A DNA stretch of 64,000 nucleotides, taken from Oribacterium sp. P6A1 (GTDB lineage Bacteria > Bacillota > Clostridia > Lachnospirales > Lachnospiraceae). Position 1 is the stretch's first letter. Each line of letters begins with the position of its first letter. Location: NCBI RefSeq assembly GCF_000702885.1, contig NZ_JNKO01000005.1, positions 1 to 64,000 of the forward strand, written 5' to 3'. The notes under the pieces were generated by a model. The model made no database searches, was not told where the DNA came from, and saw nothing but the letters and a program-made list of their open reading frames with translations. Shown one piece after another: positions 1 through 7,320 of the stretch. A program made the translations under genes and the position numbers.

Positions 1-256
1 TAGGTTTCCAACCTCAAATGTTGAAATAAAATCTGAAATTGAACAATTTATTTCTTCCTCTGTGTGCTGTCCCTGTGGTAAGATATGCATATGGCGTAAG
101 TCCTTTCATGGTAAATGTTTTGTAGCAAATCCATTATACCTTATTTGAAAGTGACCTATGCCTATTTTATTTGTCTAAAGTATAGAGTTTTCAAGGTTCA
201 TCACACCTTTTGGGTGTGGGAAGTTTGAGTACCTAATAAATAGCCCTGAAGAACTC
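1..256. other. Left edge, no gene recognised
   Basis: AT-rich DNA with no ORF I can assign. The frame of the zinc-ribbon gene that follows is open back to a TAA at 176-178, so part of this stretch may be the broken 5' end of that gene. Confidence 0.4.
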
Positions 257-880
257 TTGATTTTCCGCCCAGCCGGCATGATTAAAGTTGCTACTATGGG
301 TTTTGTTTTGACTAATAAACGATTTATTATTATTGATTCTGGTTTAATTTGTGAATTATCAAAAATCGAAAATACTTTAATTGAATATACTGCGTTCGGG
401 TTCAAATATTTTATTATAGCTTATAATAAAAAAATTAGAGTATCAATTGATGGAATGAATGAAGAACAGTTACGATGTTTTGACTCATTTTTAAAAGCAT
501 ATATCAAGAGATTTACTATCCCCAAAAATAATGATAATAAATCTTCGACAAATAAAATCAAGACTATAATACCGTCTTCTAAGGTAGAATCAAAAAATAA
601 TACAGTAAACAATTCTTGTTCTGCAAGTAGCAATTCATCAACATTATGGAAGTGTAAATGCGGAAAAGAGAACAATAGTAATTTTTGTACGGAATGTGGA
701 CAGCCTAATCCTATTTCTAACACATGGGTTTGTACAAAATGTGGAAATAAGAACGATAATAATTTTTGTACGGAATGTGGACAATCCAAACCTGCTTCTA
801 GTACTTGGATTTGTACAAAATGCGGAAAAGAAAATGATTCGAATTTCTGTACAGAGTGTGGAAACAAAAGAAATGCTTAA
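257..880 (+). CDS. PH-like domain protein with three C-terminal zinc ribbons
   Basis: The first ~85 residues have the rhythm of a small bacterial PH-like domain (VLTNKRFIII, then alternating beta strands). A Ser/Asn/Lys-rich linker follows, then three near-identical 26-27 residue zinc ribbons starting near residues 131, 157 and 184, each W-x-C-x-x-CG-x10-FC-x-x-CG. Eight-Cys-rich tails of this kind bind zinc; the cellular role is unknown. The only start I can offer is TTG at 257, with no clear ribosome binding site, and the frame is open upstream to 179 with matching beta-strand character, so the 5' end may be truncated. It lies 25 bases before another zinc-ribbon gene and is probably co-transcribed with it. 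No enzyme motif is visible. Confidence 0.6.
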   Translation: MIFRPAGMIKVATMGFVLTNKRFIIIDSGLICELSKIENTLIEYTAFGFKYFIIAYNKKIRVSIDGMNEEQLRCFDSFLKAYIKRFTIPKNNDNKSSTNKIKTIIPSSKVESKNNTVNNSCSASSNSSTLWKCKCGKENNSNFCTECGQPNPISNTWVCTKCGNKNDNNFCTECGQSKPASSTWICTKCGKENDSNFCTECGNKRNA

Positions 881-905
881 CTAACTGTATAGCACGGAGG
901 AAGAA

Positions 906-1685
906 ATGATTTGTAAAAAATGTGGTGCTGAAATAAGAGATGGAGCCCAGTTCTGTGGTAAATGTGGAACTTGTGTTTCCGAAACAATAAACCCGGTGCA
1001 AGCTACCGAAAAACGATCAGGCGTAGCATTTATTTGGATTGTTGTATGTGCACTTGTGGTAGTAGCGTGCGGAATCGGTGCTTTTTTATATTTTGATGGA
1101 CAAAGTAAACCCGATACAAGTGAAGATATAATCGACATTTGGTACAAACTTAATAATGACACCGTTACTGACGATATAAAAGCTCGTTTTGATTTTGTTA
1201 ACAGAAAGGACACATTAAAACCTAGATTCGGCACATCTAACGAGGTGGTAGAAAAATACAAAGAGCTCGTAAAGCGTGCTGAAAATGAGAATTGGAATAC
1301 GGATACAGGCTATTTTGTTTTGGTATTGGATAATTCTGATCTATTAACAATCAATGAGGAAGAGGGCATAAAAAAGGCTATGATCCCGGTAACTAAATAT
1401 GGTAATGCTGTTTTCATAACAACTGACGATAATTCATCAAGCGCTTCCGACTTTGCTGAGAATACATACTTCAACCTTATGGGGATAGATAGTGGTGCTT
1501 TATTCCTCATAGATATGAATAACAAAGAAATCTATATGCATATGGATGGAAAAATCTATAAGGAAATTGGAATTGAAGGTGCCGGTCGGATTATAGATAG
1601 TGCTTATATATCCGCAGATAAAGGGGAGTATTTTACTTGTGGTGAAAAAGCATTTGAACTTGTTTTGGAGGAATTAGAGAATTAA
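906..1685 (+). CDS. Zinc-ribbon, single-pass membrane protein with TPM-like domain
   Basis: Starts 7 bases after GGAGGAAG. Residues 3-20 form a CxxC/CxxC zinc ribbon. Residues ~37-60 are one hydrophobic membrane helix. The C-terminal half (from ~130) resembles the TPM/Psb32 fold: a strand set beginning YFVLVLDNS, a mid-domain helix, then GALFLIDMNNKEIYMHMDG. This layout (cytosolic zinc ribbon, helix, extracytoplasmic TPM-like domain) is seen in many uncharacterised Firmicute proteins. Co-oriented with and 25 bases behind the multi-zinc-ribbon gene, suggesting a two-gene unit. Function unknown; the TPM call is by pattern only. Confidence 0.65.
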   Translation: MICKKCGAEIRDGAQFCGKCGTCVSETINPVQATEKRSGVAFIWIVVCALVVVACGIGAFLYFDGQSKPDTSEDIIDIWYKLNNDTVTDDIKARFDFVNRKDTLKPRFGTSNEVVEKYKELVKRAENENWNTDTGYFVLVLDNSDLLTINEEEGIKKAMIPVTKYGNAVFITTDDNSSSASDFAENTYFNLMGIDSGALFLIDMNNKEIYMHMDGKIYKEIGIEGAGRIIDSAYISADKGEYFTCGEKAFELVLEELEN

Positions 1686-1873
1686 ATAATGGTACACGGT
1701 ACTTATTACGTTATGGGATATTTAATTATTTGATTTTTGGAACGCAGCATTATTTAGACCAATGTACTCTGCCCGGATAAAGAAGGAGCTTATAACCAAT
1801 TATAAGAATATTCTTTTTTACATTCTTCCTCGTGAAAAATAAAATTATAGAAAAAAACAGAGGAGGCAACAAA

Positions 1874-2632
1874 ATGGCAGAGTACAAATTATGGAATGCA
1901 TTAAATGCAGCTAAGAATTACAAATGGATAGAGCTTTCACATTCATTGAACAATGACAGTCCATATTGGGCAGGGATTCCGGATGGATCGGTGGAACTTG
2001 CCAAAACAGTTTGGGACTGGGGAAAGCCTGAACTTGAATGCCTGATCCAGACGTTCAAATTTCCCGGACAGTTTGGAACTCATATAGATTTCCCCGGTCA
2101 TTTTGCAAAAGGAAAAGACCTCTCAGAAAAATATGATGTTCAGAGTCTGATATTTCCCCTTGTGGTAATAGATATTTCGGAAAAGGCAAAACATAACCAG
2201 AGATATGCAGTCACAGTCGACGATATCAAAGAATATGAAGAGGAATATGGACAGATTCCGGATGGAGCATTTGTGGCGCTTAGAAGTGACTGGTATAAAA
2301 AATGGCCCGACATCGATGCCATATCCGGAATAGATGAAGAAGGAAAAGAGAATGCGCCAGGGTGGTCACTGAAGGCACTGGAGTACATCTACAAAACAAG
2401 AAATGCAGCTGCCAATGGTCATGAGACACTGGATACTGATTCCTCTCAGGTTGCTGAAGAACATCAGGATCTTATTTGTGAAAGATATGTTCTGGAAAAT
2501 GAAAAAATCCAGGTAGAACTGCTCGCTAATCTTGATAAGGTCACTCCTGCAGGGGCTGTCATACTTGTTTCTTATCCAAGAATTGAAGGTGCCACAGGAC
2601 TTCCGGCAAGAGTCTGGGCTATTTCCGAGTGA
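1874..2632 (+). CDS. Cyclase-family hydrolase (kynurenine formamidase-like)
   Basis: 252 residues, the usual length for the metal-dependent cyclase family (PF04199) that includes kynurenine formamidase and isatin hydrolase. The signature region reads QFGTHIDFPGHF, near residue 70. Family members normally have HxGTHxDxPxH, where the two His and the Asp bind the metal; here the first His is Gln. A later ETLDTDSSQ segment matches the second active-site loop. An upstream ATG at 1832 is in frame, but the ATG at 1874 follows AGAGGAGGCAACAAA and is the better start. Monocistronic, with a terminator at 2666-2714. Substrate not predictable; the Gln substitution leaves activity uncertain. Confidence 0.8.
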   Translation: MAEYKLWNALNAAKNYKWIELSHSLNNDSPYWAGIPDGSVELAKTVWDWGKPELECLIQTFKFPGQFGTHIDFPGHFAKGKDLSEKYDVQSLIFPLVVIDISEKAKHNQRYAVTVDDIKEYEEEYGQIPDGAFVALRSDWYKKWPDIDAISGIDEEGKENAPGWSLKALEYIYKTRNAAANGHETLDTDSSQVAEEHQDLICERYVLENEKIQVELLANLDKVTPAGAVILVSYPRIEGATGLPARVWAISE

Positions 2633-2665
2633 TTTCTCATGAAATATAACATATAAGACGTTTAT

Positions 2666-2714
2666 AAAAGACACGCCGGAGAAATGAATTTGACATTCTC
2701 AGACGTGTCTTTTT
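2666..2714 (+). terminator. Intrinsic terminator after the cyclase gene
   Basis: AAAAGACACG at 2666-2675 pairs with CGTGTCTTTT at 2704-2713, with a second GAGAA/TTCTC stem inside and a T-run. A 13-base piece of it, ATTCTCAGACGTG, recurs at 3281-3293 beyond the next gene. Confidence 0.8.
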
Positions 2715-2824
2715 GTGTATTTCAGAGGAGGAAGAGACGTTATACTTAACGTAATAATGCCGATAATTTTTCTATATAATTAATTATCTTGAAAAATGGT
2801 CATTGATTTAATAGGAGGAAAATG

Positions 2825-3211
2825 ATGAAAATCACAAGCTTTAACCCGCTGATATGTACGAGACACGCAGATGAAATTGTCAAAATATTTGAGGAACTGG
2901 GATTTGAGACGACCCACGTGAAAGAAAAGCTAAATGACGAGGATATTACAGAATTCCGCATGAAGGACGCAAATGGTTTCCATGTCGATGTCTCTTCGGC
3001 CGGCGATAAGCTTCCCATGCCGAATGACATTACGGTGATTCGTATCAATGTCGATGATTTTGACGAAGCAATGAAATATTTTACGGACAAAGGATTTTTT
3101 AATCCAATGGGAAACAGAATCATCGATGGTGGATCTTCAAAGGATGCGATTCTGTTTGCACCATCCGGGTTTGGAATCAGGCTCATTCAACATATCAAGA
3201 ATCACGATTGA
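2825..3211 (+). CDS. Small VOC-family protein, paralogue 1
   Basis: About 128 residues, one of four paralogues in this window sharing the opening MKITxFNP, a central RMKDxNGFH, then INVDDFDEA and the closing LIQHIKN. The pattern fits a two-module vicinal-oxygen-chelate (glyoxalase/bleomycin-resistance/dioxygenase) fold, which usually works as a dimer. ATGs at 2822 and 2825 overlap; AGGAGG at 2813-2818 is better spaced for 2825. Monocistronic. No substrate can be assigned and metal ligands are not obvious. See paralogues at 15603, 16601 and 51900. Confidence 0.8.
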   Translation: MKITSFNPLICTRHADEIVKIFEELGFETTHVKEKLNDEDITEFRMKDANGFHVDVSSAGDKLPMPNDITVIRINVDDFDEAMKYFTDKGFFNPMGNRIIDGGSSKDAILFAPSGFGIRLIQHIKNHD

Positions 3212-3291
3212 GGAAAGAAACATCATAATAGGAGGAGAATATTATTGTTATGTATGAGTTTTAACCGGAGTGCTTTTTTATATTCTCAGAC

Positions 3292-3366
3292 GTGATCCAA
3301 ATAAAAGCTACCGATGGAACTGTCTATCTTACCCACTCTGCAAACGTAATCCTCAGAACAAAATGA
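3292..3366 (+). pseudogene. Possible short coding remnant
   Basis: A GTG-started 24-codon frame (VIQIKATDGTVYLTHS and onward) reads like a beta-rich protein fragment but has no proper ribosome binding site. A separate AGGAGG at about 3231-3238 leads only to a four-codon ORF. Probably debris of a lost gene; weak. Confidence 0.2.
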
Positions 3367-3369
3367 TAT

Positions 3370-3408
3370 AAGCAGATGTATAGCTTCAGCTTGCATCTGC
3401 TTCTTTTA
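3370..3408 (+). terminator. Terminator-like hairpin
   Basis: AGCAGATG (3371-3378) pairs with CATCTGCT (3394-3401), followed by TCTTTTAT. The same stem sequence (AGCAGATG/CATCTGCT) is used in the terminator at 22163-22199. Confidence 0.65.
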
Positions 3409-3433
3409 TATTGATGAGCTCAATCACACTGTA

Positions 3434-3457
3434 GTATCATTAAGTTAATGATACAAT
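3434..3457 (+). promoter_or_regulatory. Palindromic operator at the promoter of the HTH gene
   Basis: GTATCATT-aagtt-AATGATAC is a perfect 8-base inverted repeat (3434-3454) that runs into a candidate -10 TACAAT (3452-3457), 17 bases before AGGAGGG and the ATG at 3474. The position suggests autoregulation by the downstream HTH protein; that is inference. Confidence 0.5.
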
Positions 3458-3473
3458 CCAAGAGGAGGGCTCT

Positions 3474-4064
3474 ATGGATTTACGAAAGAAATGGATCACC
3501 AAAGAAGAAGAAAAAATGATCATCCGTACTTATAGGCTTCATAATCGAGAAATTGTTCCTTGGGGAGACCCCAGGGATCATCAGTATGAGATTCTACCTA
3601 TTCGTAGGACCGGAAAAGACAGAGCCGCGATAATATCCATAAGAACCGAGTTTAACCCAGAAAAACCCTTTGAAGAAAAATCAAGAATCATTGTGTCTCA
3701 TAGTGATTCATTTGGTAAAGTTACTTTTAGAGATATATGGGATAGGGACTCTTCTGGCAAACTATACTGGAGGTTCAGAAATCCTGTGAACGTTCCAATT
3801 TCCGACCGTGAAGAGATTGATAATCTTGAGTTCACCATAGAACAATTAGCCGAAAAGGTTGACTTCTGGGAAAAGAAATATCGCCATCTTTACAATACAA
3901 TGATGGAGACTAAGCCAGCTGGAAGACCACCACATCCGGAGAAATTGGATGAACAAGCAGCGAAAGTCAAAGAGCTTCTCAATCAAGGACTTGGAGAGAA
4001 GGAAATAACTGAGCAGCTACAAATAAGCAGAGCGACTTTTTATCGGATGAAGAAAAGAATCTAA
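3474..4064 (+). CDS. Protein with C-terminal resolvase-type HTH
   Basis: 196 residues. The last ~45 residues (LNQGLGEKEITEQLQISRATFYRMKKR) form a helix-turn-helix of the kind at the C-terminus of serine recombinases, but no recombinase catalytic domain precedes it. The N-terminal ~120 residues have many charged and aromatic residues and I do not recognise them; residues ~120-145 may form a short coiled coil. Strong ribosome binding site AGAGGAGGG. Next to phage-like fragments on the other strand. Probably a DNA-binding regulator or phage/plasmid accessory protein. Confidence 0.6.
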   Translation: MDLRKKWITKEEEKMIIRTYRLHNREIVPWGDPRDHQYEILPIRRTGKDRAAIISIRTEFNPEKPFEEKSRIIVSHSDSFGKVTFRDIWDRDSSGKLYWRFRNPVNVPISDREEIDNLEFTIEQLAEKVDFWEKKYRHLYNTMMETKPAGRPPHPEKLDEQAAKVKELLNQGLGEKEITEQLQISRATFYRMKKRI

Positions 4065-4128
4065 TATATTTGGACTATCTCTAATTGAGGTATTCCTCTT
4101 TTTGTTTTGCAAGACTTAATGCTCATCT

Positions 4129-4524
4129 TTAAGGAAAAGGCGGATGTTTAGTCTTTTCCGATACATCATTTGCAACAGCAGTGCAACAGCTCTGATAAAG
4201 GCTGTCTATATAGGGGAGATCCAGTAATTGCAATACCGGCTTTACAGTCTCTTTTGATTCGTGAGACACATCCTTCTTATCCTTCTTTCTCTCGACCATC
4301 TGCAACAGGCACTCTTTGCATATTGGGAAGCATTTGTTCGCAAAACGATCATCGGAATAATATGCCTTAGATGACTGGAATTTTCCGCATTTCGGACAAT
4401 ACATGTAATCCTGATTGACTATCTTGGTGTAGTAATCAGCTATAGAGATATAGTCTTTCCTGATCTGAGCGACACCGGCTTCTTTAACTCCTTCTGGGGA
4501 TTTAGCTTGTGGTAAATGTGCCAT
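4129..4524 (-). pseudogene. Truncated phage-type zinc-finger protein
   Basis: Residues ~1-115 match, from memory, the N-terminus of a conserved hypothetical protein of Firmicute phages: KSPEGVKEAGVAQIRKDYIS, then YYTKIVNQDYMYCPKCGKFQ and CFPICKECL, giving two CxxC pairs for zinc, and LDLPYIDSLY. The phage versions I recall are much longer; here the frame ends at 4129 just after this conserved part. Same strand as the small gene at 4628, and together they look like a decayed phage segment. A small GAGGtattCCTC hairpin with T-run at 4086-4106 lies beyond. Confidence 0.55.
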
Positions 4525-4627
4525 AGCAAATCCTTTCTTTTGTCATGTACCGTAAAGCACGATCACGTGAGAAACCCTGATACATGACTTTTGTTGTTAG
4601 TTTCCATTAGGGAATATATTAAGAGAG

Positions 4628-4840
4628 TTAGATTTCTTTTTTGCCGGATTCTTCAATAGGGACATCTTCTCCGGACTGAACAGCAGCTGTGAGAGTAAAA
4701 GGGATGTCTCCGAAAGCTACCGGAAAGATATCATCGAACTTGTATGAGTTTCCGTCGGCATCAGTGAACAATCCGTCACCGACGTAAATAATATCCTTAA
4801 GAGTTACGACGGACTTCCGTGTATTCTTTACTGTGATCAT
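4628..4840 (-). CDS. Small phage-like protein
   Basis: 70 residues, with a predicted small beta domain (VTLKDIIYVGDGLFTDADGNSYKFDD) and an acidic tail. It lies upstream of and on the same strand as the truncated phage zinc-finger gene, in the order I associate with phage early regions. No function known. It ends 12 bases after a run of Glu/Lys codons; no obvious damage inside. Confidence 0.5.
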   Translation of the reverse strand: MITVKNTRKSVVTLKDIIYVGDGLFTDADGNSYKFDDIFPVAFGDIPFTLTAAVQSGEDVPIEESGKKEI

Positions 4841-4940
4841 TCGATTCTACGTTTCATATTTTTGCATACTAAAAGACCCAGAGCCACACAGGACATCTGA
4901 GTTCAAACTATATAATATGGTTTTAAAATAGCTGGGATTG

Positions 4941-4951
4941 TGCTAGAATTT
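4941..4951 (+). promoter_or_regulatory. Extended -10 promoter of the small toxin RNA
   Basis: TGC-TAGAAT in ATTGTGCTAGAATTTGG is an extended -10 element; the -35 region (TTTTAA) is poor. Transcription would start at about 4957, right at the left arm of the flanking inverted repeat. Confidence 0.55.
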
Positions 4952-5030
4952 GGCAAGGTGCTTGCCAATACGGTAGCGGTTAGCCCTCCATCCGGAGGGA
5001 TTTGTAATGCCCTCCAGAAAGGAGGACACC

Positions 5031-5114
5031 ATGGTAACTTATTCTGATTTATTCCAGTTTGGAATTTTGATCGTTGCTATCATCGGTCTTGTATATAAGA
5101 TTGCAAAAAAATAA
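5031..5114 (+). CDS. Putative holin-like toxin peptide, 27 residues
   Basis: The peptide MVTYSDLFQFGILIVAIIGL plus VYKIAKK has a short polar N-terminus, one membrane helix (residues ~8-23) and a Lys-rich tail, the pattern of the putative holin-like toxin (Hol_Tox) and related type I toxins. A strong AAAGGAGG lies 5 bases upstream, but GGAGG (5021-5025) can pair with CCTCC (5011-5015), so translation may be blocked in the native fold. A second hairpin CCCTCC/GGAGGG (4984-4999) lies just upstream. The stop codon is inside the terminator stem. An antisense promoter faces it from the right. Toxicity is inference from size, layout and family likeness. Confidence 0.7.
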   Translation: MVTYSDLFQFGILIVAIIGLVYKIAKK

Positions 5115-5150
5115 CCGCCTGTCCTGAGAAAACTTGCGGTTATTTTTATA
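5110..5150. terminator. Bidirectional terminator between toxin and antisense RNA
   Basis: AATAACCGC (5110-5118) pairs with GCGGTTATT (5136-5144) and is followed by T-rich sequence on the + strand and by a T-run (complement of AAAAAAA) on the - strand, so both convergent RNAs could end here and share this stem. Confidence 0.7.
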
Positions 5151-5197
5151 ACTAATTATGTTTGAGGGCTAACCGTCTATCGGCAAGCACTCTTTGT
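5110..5197 (-). ncRNA. Candidate antisense RNA of the toxin locus
   Basis: On the - strand, TTGCAT (5227-5232) and TAAGAT (5204-5209) are 17 bases apart and would start an RNA near 5197 that runs through the right repeat arm and the 3' end of the toxin transcript to the shared terminator. This is the layout of convergent type I antitoxin RNAs such as those of the TxpA/RatA and BsrG/SR4 systems. No transcript data; inferred from promoter and terminator positions. Confidence 0.5.
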
Positions 5198-5312
5198 ATG
5201 TTTATCTTAGTTTAGATAATGCAAAAATGCAATACCTATACAGCAGATTGTTTTCTACATTTTTATCTACAATAAACGTTTTTTCAAGAAGAGCTTTCGT
5301 GAAATAGATATG

Positions 5313-5507
5313 TTACTCTTCCCAAAACAAGTCATCCAGCGTCCTATCCAAAGCTTTACATATGGATATACATAAGGCGATGGTTGGATTATAATCTCCT
5401 TTTTCGATGGCACTGATAGTTTGTCTCGATACGTTACATATATCTGCCAGCTGTTGTTGAGAAAGATCCTTGGCAGCTCTTGCAGATTTCATTTTAAGGT
5501 TTTTCAT
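5313..5507 (-). CDS. XRE-family HTH regulator
   Basis: A 64-residue protein that is essentially one HTH_3 domain: LSQQQLADICNVSRQTISAI is the helix-turn-helix, followed by EKGDYNPTIALCISICKAL. Proteins of this length and type usually control an adjacent membrane-protein gene. Its start overlaps the end of the membrane gene at 5494 by 14 bases, so the two are translationally coupled, membrane gene first. ATG 5507 is chosen for the GGTGG before it. A decayed copy of this gene is found at 20354-20424. Confidence 0.85.
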   Translation of the reverse strand: MKNLKMKSARAAKDLSQQQLADICNVSRQTISAIEKGDYNPTIALCISICKALDRTLDDLFWEE

Positions 5508-6027
5508 GGATACCACCGAACTTATCTATAGCAAGCTTAATGAAATATGCTATCAGTACTAGACTAAAAGTAACAGTTATCAGAGCATTTACTGAGCTTC
5601 TGGTGACTAATCCATTAACAATAAAACCCTGTTCACATCCTCCGCTTATTGCGCAGTAACCATTGCTAATAATGACAAATAGAATAAGAGCGATCCACTT
5701 TGTCATCTTCTGTCCGACCTGAACATAGGCGTCATTAAAGATACAGTAAATAGTGTATACCAGTATTCCTATAAATACTATTGCAATCACTGCAAACTGA
5801 GGGGACACTATGTCTTTTGTTGGACCAAAGAAAAACAAGGCGTATAACAGGTTCAGTAAAATAACAGTGATAAAACTGATTTTATAGCCGGTTCCTCTGA
5901 CCATATTCTGTCTTTCATCGTAGTGTCCGGAATTCTTTCCGGATTTTCTACTGCGAAAAAGGCAGCCTGTCAGAACAAGTGAAACAAACAAAAAGCCGAA
6001 TATCACACCGTAGGTATATTTTCCCAT
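5494..6027 (-). CDS. DERQ-motif membrane protein paired with XRE regulator
   Basis: About 177 residues with five predicted membrane helices (near residues 6-24, 50-68, 79-98, 112-130 and 145-165). After the first helix comes a Lys-rich stretch and HYDERQNMVRG; the DERQ motif is common in small membrane proteins that are coded with XRE regulators in Firmicutes. Function unknown; possibly the target or partner of the regulator. GGAGGTTA precedes adjacent ATGs at 6030 and 6027; 6027 is better spaced. Confidence 0.65.
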   Translation of the reverse strand: MGKYTYGVIFGFLFVSLVLTGCLFRSRKSGKNSGHYDERQNMVRGTGYKISFITVILLNLLYALFFFGPTKDIVSPQFAVIAIVFIGILVYTIYCIFNDAYVQVGQKMTKWIALILFVIISNGYCAISGGCEQGFIVNGLVTRSSVNALITVTFSLVLIAYFIKLAIDKFGGIHEKP

Positions 6028-6088
6028 CATTAACCTCCTTACAAATATATGTCTGCATAACTCCCAAAATGTTATGAAGCCATAATAA

Positions 6089-7072
6089 GTTGATTTTCTT
6101 TGTGCTGATAACGGATGGGCCTTGATCCTTGGAACAGATAATAATTTCTACTTTGTCTGTCAGGACTATCTTTCAGAAGAGAAGCCTCCTATGTATTCAG
6201 ATGACGACCTTTACTGCTTAGCACATATTATAAATGCTGAGATGGGGTGTGAATCCTGGGAAGACAAGATCTATACCGGATCAGTGGTGCTTAACAGAGT
6301 TCATGGGGACCTTTGGTGGAGTAATGGCCAGCGGACAATAAGGGCAGTAGTCTTCAGAACAAAAATGACTCGGGCAGCGGAAAGTCCGGTGATTCTGCAG
6401 ACAGTAACAAGGATTCCGGTTCAGGAAACTCAGGAAGTAATGGTGACAGCACTTCCGGTGATACTGAAGCAGGATCAGACAATGAAGATGATGCGAACGG
6501 AAATGTTTCCGGTGGATCAGGCGATTCATCAGGCAATAATGAAAAAGCTTCAGAAGATTCATCTGGAAACAATAAATCAGACAATGAAGATGATGTTAAT
6601 TCCGGTGATAAAAAGGATTCAGATTCCGAAAATGAAAATACAGATAAGGATAATACAGATTCCGATTCAAACATAAAGGAAGGACAGGTATCTGATGAGT
6701 CTGAGAACCCGGAGGAAAAATCCGATGAAGATGAAGTTGTCGAAGGAGAAACCGAGGACAAAACAACAGAGGCAGAAGAAGTAAAGGAAAGCGAAACAGA
6801 ACCGGAGGAGTCACTTCCCGAGGAGAGTCTGCCTGAAGAGACAAAGCCGGTGGAGACATTGCCTGAGACAACAGCGGCAGCTGCAAAGCAGAAGGTGAAG
6901 GAAAAAAGAGTATCTCACCATGGAAGACATCGCCGGAACGTGGACCATCGACGATATCACCACATATAGCTTTAAGGCAGACGGTACAGGAGCTCTCATT
7001 TTACCTAAGAACAAGTACAGCTTCAAGTACACTCTCGAAGAAGACGATTTGAATCAAAAGACAGCCATGTAA
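6089..7072 (+). pseudogene. Frameshifted SleB-type cell-wall hydrolase with acidic linker
   Basis: Three blocks survive. Block 1 (6089-~6340): the start of a SleB/Hydrolase_2 domain, DDDLYCLAHIINAEMGC then GSVVLNRVHG, preceded by an SH3-like end. Block 2 (~6355-6910, a different frame): ~185 codons almost wholly Ser/Asp/Asn/Gly, then Glu/Pro/Thr (ESLPEESLPEE). Block 3 (6920-7072, the first frame again): a small beta domain, GTWTIDDITTYSFKADGTG then a stop. No start codon with a ribosome binding site exists, most of the SleB domain (including its end) is missing, and two frame changes are needed. Probably a dead secreted wall hydrolase with linker and small C-terminal domain. Confidence 0.65.
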
Positions 7073-7162
7073 TATCTATATCACTTTGGACAAATTTACA
7101 TGGTTGTCTTTTCTTATGCTCTGATTTAACGTGACTTAGATTCATTATTTATAAAATAATTA

Positions 7163-7175
7163 CATACTGTATACA
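7163..7175. repeat. 13-base direct repeat, left copy
   Basis: CATACTGTATACA, identical to 9014-9026; the pair brackets the AAA-ATPase/PDDEXK gene. Confidence 0.6.
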
Positions 7176-7320
7176 GTGAAGTGAAGTGTGTTTACAAAAA
7201 CGTTTTATGCGCGAAGCTCAAGAGCTTTTTACTATACATATTGCTATTAATTGAGAGACAGACTGAATTATGCTAGTATTAAGACATGTATATGAACGTA
7301 ACGGAAAGAGGTGTGTTCGC

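Larger units (their letters stand above)
4958..5190. repeat. Inverted repeat flanking the small toxin ORF
   Basis: Left arm 4958-4988 (GTGCTTGCC ... CGGTTAGCCCTC) and right arm 5164-5190 (GAGGGCTAACCG ... GGCAAGCAC) are inverted copies: 9 and 12 identical bases separated by 10 and 6 unlike bases. The two arms sit just inside the two convergent promoters, so both RNAs would share nearly the same 5' end. Confidence 0.8.

Noticed and set aside
421-867. A - strand ORF opposite the zinc-ribbon repeats
   Set aside because: Its repeated FPHxVQ units are the mirror of the zinc-ribbon codons.
3434-4840. A complete prophage
   Set aside because: Only fragments are present; no integrase, terminase, capsid or lysis genes.
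6281-6886. Ser-rich - strand ORFs over the SleB pseudogene
   Set aside because: They are the complement of the Ser/Asp/Glu linker and lack starts.
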